From contig NZ_CAKMMW010000006.1 of NCBI RefSeq assembly GCF_927798215.1, positions 1 to 64,000 of the forward strand: 64,000 nt of DNA, given 5' to 3'. Below the pieces are notes generated by a model. That model made no database searches. It was not told the DNA's origin and saw nothing but the letters and a program-made list of their open reading frames with translations. Made by a program: the position numbers and the translations under genes. This DNA is from Paenibacillus_E allorhizoplanae (GTDB taxonomy: Bacteria; Bacillota; Bacilli; Paenibacillales; NBRC-103111). Positions 17,576 to 27,799 of this stretch are shown here, piece by piece (position 1 is the first letter of the stretch; every line of letters starts with the position of its first letter).

Positions 17576-20500
17576 GTGAGGCATCAGCAAGAACCTAAAC
17601 CTATCGGTAGTACATGGACGGACGATCAATGGGACGCAATAACCCTCAAAGGTCAGAATATGTTAGTTGCCGCAGCTGCGGGATCTGGTAAGACAGCCGT
17701 GCTTGTTGAACGTATCATTCGACGGATCTCTAACGAGTGGGAGCCAATCGATGTAGACCGTTTACTAGTTGCTACCTTTACGAAGGCGGCAGCATCTGAA
17801 ATGAAGCATCGGATTCGAGAAGCGCTGGAGAAAGAACTCATGAAACAGCCCCATTCCCAACATTTGCGTAAGCAGCTAGCACTAATGGGGAAAGCATCCA
17901 TTACCACGCTGCACTCATTTTGTTTAGAGGTTGTACAACGGTATTTTAGTCTAATTCAATTAGATCCTGGCTTTCGCATTGCGAATGAAACGGAAGCGGA
18001 TTTACTTCGTCAAGATCTGCTTGGCGAGATGCTAGAAGAGTACTATGCAGCAAGTGATGAGAATAGCGCCTTTTGGCGATTAGTTGACTCCTTCAGTGGT
18101 GAGCGTAATGATAACGCGATTATGCAGCTTATTCAGAAGCTTTACGATGTATCGCGCAGTCATCCTTGGCCAGAGCATTGGCTTAGAGGGACAGCTTCTA
18201 TGTTCGGGCCACCAGCACGTCAAGAGGACCAATTTGTGGATGAAGCAACAGTTGCATTCGAAGAAGCTTTGCCTTATGTTGCCGCGGCATCTGCATCTGT
18301 GGATTATTCACTATGGGAGCAAAGTCTTATTCGTGATCTTTCCCTTGAATTAGAGGGAGCAGCGGACTTGCTGGGACAAGCCATCTATATCGCAGAATCC
18401 CCGGGAGGACCTGCACCGTATATCGATAATTTACGCGATGATTTGCTGCTCGTTCAGAATTTACTGGAAACAACGACATACCCCTGGTCCGTCTTGTATC
18501 TTGGTTTTCAAACCGTCGAGTTCGGCAAGCTCAAAGCATGTAAAGGCGATGATTATGACAAAGGACTGCAAGAAGAAGTTAAAGAAATACGGAACAAGGC
18601 GAAGGAGCAAATTAACAAATTAAAAGAAGAATTGTTCGGCCGGACACCAGAGCAATTTCATCAAGAAATTGCAGTCATGGCTCCTTTGCTACACGTCCTT
18701 GTCGATCTCATCGTTGATTTTGGCGAAAGATACCAAGCAGCTAAGGCGGCGAAGGGTCTGATTGACTTTGCTGATTTGGAGCATTACTGCTTGCAAATTC
18801 TTAGTGCACCTGGGTCCATGCCTGGCGAATTATATCCTTCGGAAGCTGCACAGGCGTATCGGAAACAATTTGCCGAAGTGCTTCTTGATGAATATCAGGA
18901 TACGAATCGTGTCCAAGAAGCTATTGTTGAGTTGATTTCGACAGCAAAGCCTGGTAATCGGTTTATGGTCGGCGATGTGAAACAAAGTATTTATCGGTTT
19001 CGATTGGCAGAGCCAGGGTTATTTCTAGAAAAATACAAAGCGTATCGTTCGAACAAAGATGAAGTGTCTGAGCGTGAAATGAACGGTGGAAGAATTGACT
19101 TAGCCAGAAATTTCCGTAGTCGTCTTCAAGTCGTCGACGCGGTTAACTTTATTTTCAAACAAATGATGAATGAAACTGTCGGTGAAATTGCTTACGATGA
19201 GCGTGCAGAACTGGTGTATGGGGCTGGGTATCCGCCTTCTGCATCCGATTGTTCTGTGGAAATGCTGATCATAGACCGGGCGAAAGATGGAGCCGACAAA
19301 AGCGATACATTCGTGGAAGAATCGGATGAAAATGGGGACGAATCGAACGGCGACAGTGCTGAAAGCGGGACTGATCCTGCCTTGGAAGCAGAAGAGCTGG
19401 AAACTGCGCAGCTGGAAGCACGTACTATTGCTCGTCAAATCAGGGGTTTATTAGGTGCTGAGAATCAAGAATCATTTCAGGTGTTTGATAAAAGAACGGG
19501 CGGTAATCGGCCGGCAACCTACAGGGATATCGTGATTTTACTGAGGGCTACTCAAGCGTGGTCTCCCATTTTGATCGACGAGCTGAAGAAACAGGGAATA
19601 CCTGCATATGCTGAGCTCAGTACAGGGTACTTCTCGGCAACAGAAGTCGAGACGATGCTCTCCCTATTGAAGGTCATAGACAACCCTTATCAGGACGTAC
19701 CTTTGGCTGCTGTTTTGCGATCACCTATGGTGGGTCTGACTGCTGAGCATTTAGCACAAATTCGAGTTGCGGATAAATCCGTAGCTTTCTATGAGTCTGT
19801 ACTGCGCACAGCTAAGCAAAATACCTTTAATGAGAATGAGAATGAGAATGACCAGTTGCCCATGAAATTGACAGTATTTCTTGAACAATTAGAACAATGG
19901 CGAAATGATGCGAGGCAGGGCTCTCTTGCTGACTTGATCTGGGGTATTTTTAGACAAACCGGCTATTATGATTTCGCTGGCGGTTTGCCTGGCGGCATGC
20001 AAAGACAAGCCAATTTAAGGGCGCTTTATGATAGAGCTAGACAATACGAGAGTACATCCTTGCGTGGATTATTCCGCTTTTTACGATTTATTGAGCGGAT
20101 GAAAGAAAGCGGAGGCGATCTTGGAACCGCACGTGCGCTAGGTGAACAGGAAGACGTCGTACGAATTATGTCCATTCATAAGAGTAAGGGTTTGGAATTT
20201 CCTGTGGTTTTCGTGGCGGGAATGGCGAAAATGTTTAATCAACGCGATTTGAATGAAGCATTTTTATTGCATAAAGAGCTTGGCTTTGGACCGAGATTTG
20301 TAGATACGACGCTTCGTGTCAGTTACCCGACGTTACCTTCTCTTGCTATTAAGAAGAGGCTGAAACTAGAGCTTCTAGCTGAAGAAATGCGTGTTCTATA
20401 TGTAGCTCTTACGAGAGCGCGAGAGAAGTTGTACCTATTAGGCACTGTGAAATCTCTTGATAAACTTCTGCGCGGATGGGGACGTCACTTATCAAGAGAG

Positions 20501-21547
20501 GCTTGGTACTTGCCTGATTTTGAGTTAGCAAAAGCGAAGAGCTATCTGGATTGGGTAGGACCGGCGCTGCTTCGTCATCCTGATGCAGTCTTGTGGCGAG
20601 AAAGACTTGGCCTTAGTGAGATGTCTTCAGGTGTACGTTTGCTGCGTGATTCTTCGCAATGGAAACTATCTGTCATTACGCCAGAAAGCTTGCAGCAATT
20701 GGATGTTTTAGAAGATGCGGCTTTCGAGCCAGATCAAGATCGATTTATGGCAATACAGCAACGAGAGGTTGTCACTACATCGGGGAAATGGAAAGATACT
20801 TTAAATGAGCGTTTATCCTGGCAATATGATTTTCCAGATGCACCTAAACATTTTGCCAAAACCACAGTTTCGGAGATGAAACGATTATCTGAAATCAACC
20901 GAATCGCAGATGAGTTGGAGTCACCGAACTCTGTGGATACCACATCTATAATGGGGCCTGCGTCAGTAACCAGTCAACCAGCTCCTTCGATTTGGCGTAG
21001 ACCGAGATTTATGGAAGAGAAGAAGCTGACTGCGGCAGAGAAAGGGACTGTCGTTCATGCTGTTATGCAAAACATGTCCCTATCGGAATTGCCTACTGAG
21101 GCAAGTATCCAATCGACACTCCAGGAGATGTTGGACAAACAAACCATGACGCAAGAGCAGCGTGATGTGGTAGATATTCCTGTCATATTGAAGTTTTTTG
21201 AGACGTCGGTAGGCAAAAGAATGATTCAGTCACATCATGTTCAGCGTGAGGTTCCATTTAGCTATGGACTTCCTGCAGATGAGGTTTATTCGGAGACGGA
21301 TCCATCAACGCTTGGTGAGACAGTGCTTATTCAAGGGGTCATAGACTGTCTATTTGAAGATGAACTGGGACTCGTTCTCGTAGATTATAAAACAGATGCT
21401 GTTAGAGGAAGCACGGAATCAGAACTTCAGCTACGCTATGAGAAGCAAATAGGTTTGTACGCACGAGCTGTGGAACATATATGGAAACGTCCGATACATG
21501 GAAAATTCCTCTATTTCTTTGATGGAGCGAAGTTGGTAGAAATGTAG
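17576..21547 (+). CDS. addA: ATP-dependent helicase/nuclease subunit AddA
   Basis: AddA is the UvrD-type helicase and nuclease of AddAB. The GTG start at 17576 has AAAGGAG upstream. The Walker A motif AAAGSGKTA is at about 33-41, the helicase motif LLDEYQDTN near 435-445, and a late SIHKSKGLEFPVVF motif. The C-terminal RecB-like nuclease motif VLVDYKTD is at about 1268. At 1323 residues it is longer than the B. subtilis protein. Part of the excess is an acidic low-complexity insert at about 575-620 (many Asp, Glu, Ser and Gly). Confidence 0.97.
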   Translation: MRHQQEPKPIGSTWTDDQWDAITLKGQNMLVAAAAGSGKTAVLVERIIRRISNEWEPIDVDRLLVATFTKAAASEMKHRIREALEKELMKQPHSQHLRKQLALMGKASITTLHSFCLEVVQRYFSLIQLDPGFRIANETEADLLRQDLLGEMLEEYYAASDENSAFWRLVDSFSGERNDNAIMQLIQKLYDVSRSHPWPEHWLRGTASMFGPPARQEDQFVDEATVAFEEALPYVAAASASVDYSLWEQSLIRDLSLELEGAADLLGQAIYIAESPGGPAPYIDNLRDDLLLVQNLLETTTYPWSVLYLGFQTVEFGKLKACKGDDYDKGLQEEVKEIRNKAKEQINKLKEELFGRTPEQFHQEIAVMAPLLHVLVDLIVDFGERYQAAKAAKGLIDFADLEHYCLQILSAPGSMPGELYPSEAAQAYRKQFAEVLLDEYQDTNRVQEAIVELISTAKPGNRFMVGDVKQSIYRFRLAEPGLFLEKYKAYRSNKDEVSEREMNGGRIDLARNFRSRLQVVDAVNFIFKQMMNETVGEIAYDERAELVYGAGYPPSASDCSVEMLIIDRAKDGADKSDTFVEESDENGDESNGDSAESGTDPALEAEELETAQLEARTIARQIRGLLGAENQESFQVFDKRTGGNRPATYRDIVILLRATQAWSPILIDELKKQGIPAYAELSTGYFSATEVETMLSLLKVIDNPYQDVPLAAVLRSPMVGLTAEHLAQIRVADKSVAFYESVLRTAKQNTFNENENENDQLPMKLTVFLEQLEQWRNDARQGSLADLIWGIFRQTGYYDFAGGLPGGMQRQANLRALYDRARQYESTSLRGLFRFLRFIERMKESGGDLGTARALGEQEDVVRIMSIHKSKGLEFPVVFVAGMAKMFNQRDLNEAFLLHKELGFGPRFVDTTLRVSYPTLPSLAIKKRLKLELLAEEMRVLYVALTRAREKLYLLGTVKSLDKLLRGWGRHLSREAWYLPDFELAKAKSYLDWVGPALLRHPDAVLWRERLGLSEMSSGVRLLRDSSQWKLSVITPESLQQLDVLEDAAFEPDQDRFMAIQQREVVTTSGKWKDTLNERLSWQYDFPDAPKHFAKTTVSEMKRLSEINRIADELESPNSVDTTSIMGPASVTSQPAPSIWRRPRFMEEKKLTAAEKGTVVHAVMQNMSLSELPTEASIQSTLQEMLDKQTMTQEQRDVVDIPVILKFFETSVGKRMIQSHHVQREVPFSYGLPADEVYSETDPSTLGETVLIQGVIDCLFEDELGLVLVDYKTDAVRGSTESELQLRYEKQIGLYARAVEHIWKRPIHGKFLYFFDGAKLVEM

Positions 21548-21592
21548 TCATAGAAAACGAAAGCCAAACTAGGGGTAGGAAGGAGATGAGAC

Positions 21593-22774
21593 ATGCGAAT
21601 TTTACACACAGCGGATTGGCATTTTGGACGAGCCTTGGAAGGTCAAAGTCGGATGGATGAACAAATCGCGTTTATGGATGAACTTGTGCGCATCGTAGAA
21701 GATCAAGCAATTGATCTAGTGTTGATTGCAGGAGATATTTATGACAGTGTGAATCCTCCTGCTGCAGCGGAGCAGCTGTTTTATGAGGGCATTGCTAGAT
21801 TGGCTAATGGCGGCAAAAGGCATGTGGCGATTATTTCAGGAAATCATGATCATCCGGATCGGCTTGCAGCTTCGGGTCCACTAGCAGCAACGCAAGGAAT
21901 CACCTTGATAGGTTTGCCAATTCAAGAAATTCAGTCGATTGGAATTGCGCGTACAGGTGAGCTTGCACGACTAATCGCTTTACCGTATCCATCAGAGTCA
22001 CGATTGAAGGAGTTGTTGTCCGAGGTTGCGGAGGAAGAAGTGCTGCGCAGCAAATATTCGGAGCGAGTTGGTGCACTCATTCGCAAACAAGCTGCATCCT
22101 TCGAGGCTAACACAGTGAATTTGATTATGAGTCATCTGTATGTCCTTGGAGGGCATGAAACGGAATCTGAACGACCTATCCAGGTTGGTGGCGCTTATAC
22201 AGTTGATACAACAGCTTTGACAGCGGGAGCACAATACGTTGCGCTAGGCCATTTGCATCGTCCTCAAAATGTGAAGGCAGTATCACCCATTCGATATAGT
22301 GGATCACCGTTAGCCTACAGCTTTTCGGAAGCGGGTCAAGCCAAATCGGTGACTGTTCTTGATCTTGCCCCAGGCCAGGTAGCTGAGCCCAAGGAGATTT
22401 TCTTGACCTCCGGTCGTCCACTTGTGAGCTGGAAGGCGAAGGAAGGCATTGGACAGGTTCATCAATGGTTAGATGAGCAACGGGATAGCACGGCATGGAT
22501 TGATTTAGAGATCACGATGACATCGGCTATGTCCATTGAACAAATACAATCGTTACGAAAAGCGTATGAGGGATTCATTCACATTCGCCCCATCTATCCA
22601 GAAATGGAAGTTGTACGTTCGGCAATGCCGAGAGCAGCATTCTCGATGGAAGAGCATTTCACGCGCTTCTATGCGCGCCAAACGGGAGGCGCACAGCCTG
22701 AGCCTGCATTAGTTCAATTATTTTTGGAGCTGCTGCAAGAGAGAGATGTTGGGGATTCCACTGGCACCGAGTAA
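21593..22774 (+). CDS. sbcD: Exonuclease subunit SbcD
   Basis: SbcD is the Mre11-like manganese nuclease of the SbcCD complex, which opens hairpins and trims blocked DNA ends. The metallophosphoesterase motifs are all visible: DWHFG (Asp8, His10), AGDIYD, SGNHDHPD, MSHLYV and GHLHRP. The 393 residues fit the family, and GGAGATGAG precedes the ATG. It lies between addA and sbcC. Confidence 0.96.
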   Translation: MRILHTADWHFGRALEGQSRMDEQIAFMDELVRIVEDQAIDLVLIAGDIYDSVNPPAAAEQLFYEGIARLANGGKRHVAIISGNHDHPDRLAASGPLAATQGITLIGLPIQEIQSIGIARTGELARLIALPYPSESRLKELLSEVAEEEVLRSKYSERVGALIRKQAASFEANTVNLIMSHLYVLGGHETESERPIQVGGAYTVDTTALTAGAQYVALGHLHRPQNVKAVSPIRYSGSPLAYSFSEAGQAKSVTVLDLAPGQVAEPKEIFLTSGRPLVSWKAKEGIGQVHQWLDEQRDSTAWIDLEITMTSAMSIEQIQSLRKAYEGFIHIRPIYPEMEVVRSAMPRAAFSMEEHFTRFYARQTGGAQPEPALVQLFLELLQERDVGDSTGTE

Positions 22775-22877
22775 TTGAGCGGGGATGGATGTTATTAGGT
22801 GAGAAGTTGATAGTAAATGTTTTCCCCAATTAACACTTGTGGATAACTTTTCGGTGTGTATGAAAGGAGGGAATACA

Positions 22878-25800
22878 TTGCGTCCAATTCAGTTACAGAT
22901 GTCTGGTTTGCAAAGCTATCGAGAGCTGCAAACGATTGATTTTAGCCAACTCGTGGATGCGGGTGTGTTTGGTATTTTTGGACCAACGGGCAGCGGGAAA
23001 TCATCGATCTTAGATGCGATAACGCTATCCCTCTACGGCAAAGTAGAAAGGGCAAGCGGTGGCACACAAGCGATCATGAATCATGCGGAGCAAACGCTGT
23101 TCGTTTCTTTTACATTTGAGCTGACTAACGCATCGAGCACAGCGCGCTACCGAGTTGAGCGGCAATTCAAGCGAGGAGCTGAAATGTCCATCAACGGAAC
23201 AATTTCACGTCTCTTACATATACGCGATAACGAAACGATTGTGCTGGCGGATAAGGCAGGCGAAGTCAATCAACAAGTCCAGAATATACTCGGTCTGTCC
23301 ATGCAGGATTTTACAAGAGCAGTCGTACTCCCGCAAGGGAAGTTCGCAGAGTTCCTGACTTTGACAGGCAAAGATCGCAGGCAAATGCTCCAGCGGCTTT
23401 TCCATCTTGAAACCTATGGTGACCAATTAAGCGCAAAGGTCAGCTCTAAAGTAAAGGAAACGGACAGTGCTGTTAAACAACTTGCTGCCGAACAGCAGGG
23501 CTTGGGCGATGCGACCACAGCTGCTTTGGAGGAAGCGAATAGAAGACTTCTTGAAACGGAACAAGAAGCGGTACGAAGTCGACTTCATTTGGAGCAGCAG
23601 GAGAAGGCCTACGAAGAAAACAAACAAGTCTATCAATGGATAAAGGAATCGGAAGGTCTTGAACAGGAGCAGCAAAAGCATCATGAACAAGAAGGGTACA
23701 TTGCTGAAAAAGAACAGATCCTAAAGCTGGCTGAACAAGCGGAGCGGGTTATTCCCTACTTGGATCAACATAAATTAGCTGCTAAAGATGTGTTATCAAG
23801 CCAAGCACTTCTTGAAACGGCAACGTCATCCCTTGCTAGCTCGGAAACTGATTTCCAGCAAGCGTCCCTCGCTTTTGACAAAGCGGGGCAGGAGCTAGTC
23901 GCACAAGAAGGGCCATTATTGCTGCGTTTGGATCAATTAGAACAAGCGCTTGTGATTGGGCAAGAGCTCGAACAAGTGCAGTCTCAAATTCAAATGGCTC
24001 AAACACAAGAAGCTGAGGTTAAATCAGCATTATTGAGTTTGCAAGCGGAGATGTCTAAAGCGCATGAAACGAAACAAAAAGCGGTTGCCAAACAAACAGA
24101 ACTGAAAGCTCAATTAAAACTAGTTGAAACGGATGCTGCGAAGAGGCAACAATTGCAACTTGCTGTGCAGGAGAAAAAGGCCATACTTCTTTTACAGACT
24201 CAAGAGCTAGAAGCACAAAGAAATAAAGATGACAAAATAAGGGCATGTAAGACTGTGGAACAGTCGAGAGCTTTGATTTTGGACAAACAGAGAGTGTTGT
24301 ATTCTCAGCTTATAAGTTGGTTTGAAGCTAGTGCTTCGTGTGAACGGCAATTGCAGAAACAACAAGGCTTATTTACAGCTTTCTCGACCGGCCTGCAAGG
24401 GTGGTTGGAGGAGCAAAGAAAGCAATTGAAGCATCAAGAGCGTCATGCGTTGGCTGCTCTGTTGGCTGCAGAATTGGAAATGGGTGAATCATGCCCTGTG
24501 TGTGGAGCGCTAGAGCATCCTGCGCTGCATAAGAGCAGCGGGAAGGCAGTGGATCCGGACACGACAAGTGTCTCTGAAAGTCTACTGTATCAGATTGAGC
24601 CCTTCTTGCAGCAAGCGAAAGAAAGCCAGTATCAAGGGTTGCAACTCATTCGTAGAATGACGGATCAACATAATCAGGCCGCTGAATTGAAGTTCCCTGA
24701 TGAAACGATAAGTAAGCGAATAGATGTATTTGCTGGACGCAATCTTGCACTTCAAGAAGCTGCCGCAGGTCAAGAAATTGGTGCTCAGCTAAGTTCATCT
24801 AGCTCGTTTATGCTCATGAGCTTGGAGGATTGGCATAAGGCATGGGATAGTGTGAACTCAGCTTCTCAATCAGTTGCTACTCAAGTGGAAGCGTCTGAGA
24901 GGGTTTATGAGAATTTGCTCAAAGAACATGTACAATTGACACAACAAGATCTAGTCTTTGGAGCGCAAGCGCAAGCGGCTGCTAGCTTGGTTGTGGAAGC
25001 TGAAGCTAGATTAAGTGGCCTGACGGCTGCCATCCAAGATCAAGTTCTCCAGTGGCAAGAGCGATTCGCAGAGCTGAGCTGGGAAATTGTTGAAGAACAA
25101 CTCCAACAGATCCTTGATCATGAGCGGATAGCGGATGAACTGCGTGGCCGCATTGAGAAAAGCATCCCTTTCCTCGAGGAGCTGCTCGTCAACATCGAGA
25201 AGCTACAGCTTGCTGCTCAGGAACGTGAGCGTACAGCCTTGCAGCTCCATGAGCGGCTGCAAGGGCTCTCGCTGCTCGCCGCTGACAAGTCGCGGCAGCT
25301 CGCACTGCGCGCGCCTGGCGCGGCGGTGCCGCAGCTCATCGCGGAGGCAACCTCCGCGCTAGCGCAGCTGCGGCAGCTCGCGCAGCAGACCAAGCTCGCG
25401 CACGCTGCTGCGCAGCGCGAGCAGTCCCTGGCGGCGCAGCGCTACAGCGCCGCCGCCGAAGCCGCTGCCGCCGCGGCGCGGCAGCTGGCGCAGACCGAGC
25501 GCGCGCTGGCCAGCGCGCTCGAGAAAGGCGGCTTCGCATCGCGCGAAGCCGCAGAGGCCGCGGCGCTGGCGCCTGAGCAGCGCCGCCAATGGGCTCAGCT
25601 CGCGGCGGAGCACCGCGAGCGCGAGCAGGCGCTGCGCGCCCAGCTGGCGCAGCTGGCAGCGAAGCTGCAGGGCCGCGTGCTGAGCGCGGCCGAGTGGGCG
25701 CAGTCGCAGGCGCAGCTGAGCGATGCGAAGGCCGCCGCCGAGGCCGCGCTGGAGGCGCGCGCTAAGGCGGCGCAGGGCGCCAGCGAGCTCGCTGCGCGGC

Positions 25801-26360
25801 ACTTGCGCTGGTGCGAGCTCGAAGCGCAGCGCGCTGAGCAGGCGACGCTGCTAGAACGGCTTGGCAAGCTGCAAGCCGTTCTCAAGGCGAATGCCTTCGT
25901 CGAGTACCTTGCCGAAGAGCAGTTAATGCAAGTAAGCCGCGCGGCATCTGAGAGACTGGGTGAGTTAACGCGTCGACGATATGGGATTGAGGTCGATTCT
26001 GGCGGTGGCTTCGTCATTCGTGACGATGCGAATGGTGGGGTGAAGCGACCAGTTGGCACACTTTCTGGTGGGGAAACCTTCCTTACCTCGTTAGCATTAG
26101 CGTTAGCCTTGTCCGCTCAGATTCAGCTGAAAGGCGAATATCCTTTAGAGTTTTTCTTCCTCGATGAAGGCTTCGGCACACTGGACCAAGAGTTGCTAGA
26201 CATGGTTATAGGTGCACTAGAGAAGCTGCATACAGATCGATTAGCTGTAGGTGTCATCTCTCACGTGCCGGAACTCCGCGCACGACTCGTACGTAAATTA
26301 ATTGTTCAACCTGCAGAACCATCTGGACGCGGGAGTCGCATTTCACTTGAAGAACTTTAA
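22878..26360 (+). CDS. sbcC: Exonuclease subunit SbcC
   Basis: SbcC is the Rad50-like ATPase partner of SbcD. I chose TTG 22878 (MRPIQLQMSG), seven bases after AAAGGAGG; the GTG at 22839 adds an unlikely 13 residues. Walker A GPTGSGKS is at about 35-42. Long coiled coils flank the zinc-hook CPVC at about 539-542. The signature LSGGE is near 1062, followed by Walker B FFFLDEGFGTLD. The second coiled-coil arm, about 25250-25860, switches abruptly to GC-rich Ala/Gln/Arg/Leu/Glu coding, unlike the rest of the gene, although the reading frame is intact. Confidence 0.95.
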   Translation: MRPIQLQMSGLQSYRELQTIDFSQLVDAGVFGIFGPTGSGKSSILDAITLSLYGKVERASGGTQAIMNHAEQTLFVSFTFELTNASSTARYRVERQFKRGAEMSINGTISRLLHIRDNETIVLADKAGEVNQQVQNILGLSMQDFTRAVVLPQGKFAEFLTLTGKDRRQMLQRLFHLETYGDQLSAKVSSKVKETDSAVKQLAAEQQGLGDATTAALEEANRRLLETEQEAVRSRLHLEQQEKAYEENKQVYQWIKESEGLEQEQQKHHEQEGYIAEKEQILKLAEQAERVIPYLDQHKLAAKDVLSSQALLETATSSLASSETDFQQASLAFDKAGQELVAQEGPLLLRLDQLEQALVIGQELEQVQSQIQMAQTQEAEVKSALLSLQAEMSKAHETKQKAVAKQTELKAQLKLVETDAAKRQQLQLAVQEKKAILLLQTQELEAQRNKDDKIRACKTVEQSRALILDKQRVLYSQLISWFEASASCERQLQKQQGLFTAFSTGLQGWLEEQRKQLKHQERHALAALLAAELEMGESCPVCGALEHPALHKSSGKAVDPDTTSVSESLLYQIEPFLQQAKESQYQGLQLIRRMTDQHNQAAELKFPDETISKRIDVFAGRNLALQEAAAGQEIGAQLSSSSSFMLMSLEDWHKAWDSVNSASQSVATQVEASERVYENLLKEHVQLTQQDLVFGAQAQAAASLVVEAEARLSGLTAAIQDQVLQWQERFAELSWEIVEEQLQQILDHERIADELRGRIEKSIPFLEELLVNIEKLQLAAQERERTALQLHERLQGLSLLAADKSRQLALRAPGAAVPQLIAEATSALAQLRQLAQQTKLAHAAAQREQSLAAQRYSAAAEAAAAAARQLAQTERALASALEKGGFASREAAEAAALAPEQRRQWAQLAAEHREREQALRAQLAQLAAKLQGRVLSAAEWAQSQAQLSDAKAAAEAALEARAKAAQGASELAARHLRWCELEAQRAEQATLLERLGKLQAVLKANAFVEYLAEEQLMQVSRAASERLGELTRRRYGIEVDSGGGFVIRDDANGGVKRPVGTLSGGETFLTSLALALALSAQIQLKGEYPLEFFFLDEGFGTLDQELLDMVIGALEKLHTDRLAVGVISHVPELRARLVRKLIVQPAEPSGRGSRISLEEL

Positions 26361-26404
26361 ATGGATTGTTCAATAAGTCTATTTTTGAACACGGAATAGT
26401 TGAA

Positions 26405-26439
26405 GGAGCACAGCTTTCATTACGCTGCGCTCCTTTTTT
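26405..26439 (+). terminator. Terminator after the addBA-sbcDC cluster
   Basis: GGAGCACAGC and GCTGCGCTCC form a stem with one mismatch, followed by six T. The remaining bases to 26580 hold only the leader of the next gene; I see no supported gene there. Confidence 0.8.
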
Positions 26440-26580
26440 CTATCACCCACATGAAGGCGAATGACCCACTATCGGTCAATAGCCTTTTTTTGTTTCCTGC
26501 CTGCTCCTTAGGTAAAGGCATCATGCCGAATCGTACAAGTTGGCATACACTGCACCAACATGACGAAAAGGGGAATGTGA

Positions 26581-27684
26581 ATGGCAACATTTCATGAAGC
26601 ACTGAAACATAAGAATCGTCTCTCGCCTGTATTATTGAAAAGGGCAGAGGTTATGGGTGTCGGCGTCGGATACGCAGATCCCAAAAAACCAACCGCGGGT
26701 GCGAGCGTCATTGTGTACACCCATCAAAAAATCATGCCATCAGGATTAAATAGTTTGAAGAGCGTTGCTTCTAGATTAGGTTCGTCTGTTCCTGTGCGTT
26801 TTCTCTCTGCGGATTCTTTCAAAGCACATGTGTTAAAGGCTCCTAAACCCAAAGTGTACAGGGCAACTACTTTTCAAAGTAGAAATCGTCCAGTGCCTGG
26901 CGGGGTGAGCGTTGGTAAAACGAATCCTTCCTCGACAGGGACTGCTGGCTTAATCGTAATCAAAAATAACCAACTTTACATTCTAAGTAACAACCATGTA
27001 CTGATCAGAAATAATTCTTCTGCATTCTCTGAAACGGTCCAACCTGGTCCGGCAGATGGGGGGACATCGGGGGCTGATCGTGTAGGGAGAGCGTATCAAT
27101 TTGTTCCGTTACGTCCTGGTGAAGTTAATTTTCAGGATTCGTCTATTGCCCTTCCAACCTCAAATAGTCTATTAAACCCAAGATATTTACGCAGTGCATC
27201 GGGCGATTTAATTATAGTGCCAGGCCATCTTCTAAGTTATCCTGTTGGGCTTCAAGTGTTTAAATCTGGTCGTACATCAGGTGCTGTAAGAGGAACTGTG
27301 GAGTCTAATAATGTGGATGTGCGTGTTTCTTATGGAGGCAGCTTAGGTACGCTGTTGTTTCGCAATCAGACTGTCATTGTAGGAACTTCGGGTCCCGTAT
27401 CACTTCCGGGTGATTCAGGCTCTGTATGGCTCCGTTCCAGCGATCGTTATGCGGTAGCACTTAATTTCGCTGGTCCAGCGGATGGTTCACGTTCGATTAG
27501 TAATCCGATCGGTGTTGTTATGGCATCATATGGGGTACGTACGGCTATTCCAGCTGCAGGTGGCACATATACGGCAGGTAAAATAAAAGGTGCTGCACCT
27601 CACGGTGATGCCTCTTATGTACAGCCTCTAACAGCGCAACAACGGAAGCGTACTAGAGCTATTTTAGTAAAATCCCATAAATGA
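26581..27684 (+). CDS. Trypsin-fold serine protease-like protein
   Basis: A 367-residue protein with a chymotrypsin-like arrangement: His in LSNNHVL (about 138), Asp in FQDSSIA (about 186), and Ser in PGDSGSVW (about 280). The GDSGS context supports an active peptidase. There is no signal peptide at the N-terminus (MATFHEALKHKNR), which is unusual for this fold, and the first 100 residues are basic and unassigned. The C-terminus is also basic. AAAGGGG lies upstream of the ATG. It may be cytosolic, exported by another route or spore-associated; the sequence does not decide. Confidence 0.8.
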   Translation: MATFHEALKHKNRLSPVLLKRAEVMGVGVGYADPKKPTAGASVIVYTHQKIMPSGLNSLKSVASRLGSSVPVRFLSADSFKAHVLKAPKPKVYRATTFQSRNRPVPGGVSVGKTNPSSTGTAGLIVIKNNQLYILSNNHVLIRNNSSAFSETVQPGPADGGTSGADRVGRAYQFVPLRPGEVNFQDSSIALPTSNSLLNPRYLRSASGDLIIVPGHLLSYPVGLQVFKSGRTSGAVRGTVESNNVDVRVSYGGSLGTLLFRNQTVIVGTSGPVSLPGDSGSVWLRSSDRYAVALNFAGPADGSRSISNPIGVVMASYGVRTAIPAAGGTYTAGKIKGAAPHGDASYVQPLTAQQRKRTRAILVKSHK

Positions 27685-27799
27685 AATAAGTAGTTAGAAC
27701 TGGAATTCCGATGGCTATTCACATAAAACGAGGTGATCGCAATCCTTGTTTCTGTTTCATAGCCATCGGCAGTTCCATTTACATATGTCCACGACTCAA

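Noticed and set aside
25135..26059. Open frames in the GC-rich arm of sbcC
   Set aside because: Low-complexity shadow frames; the sbcC frame alone carries family motifs at both ends.
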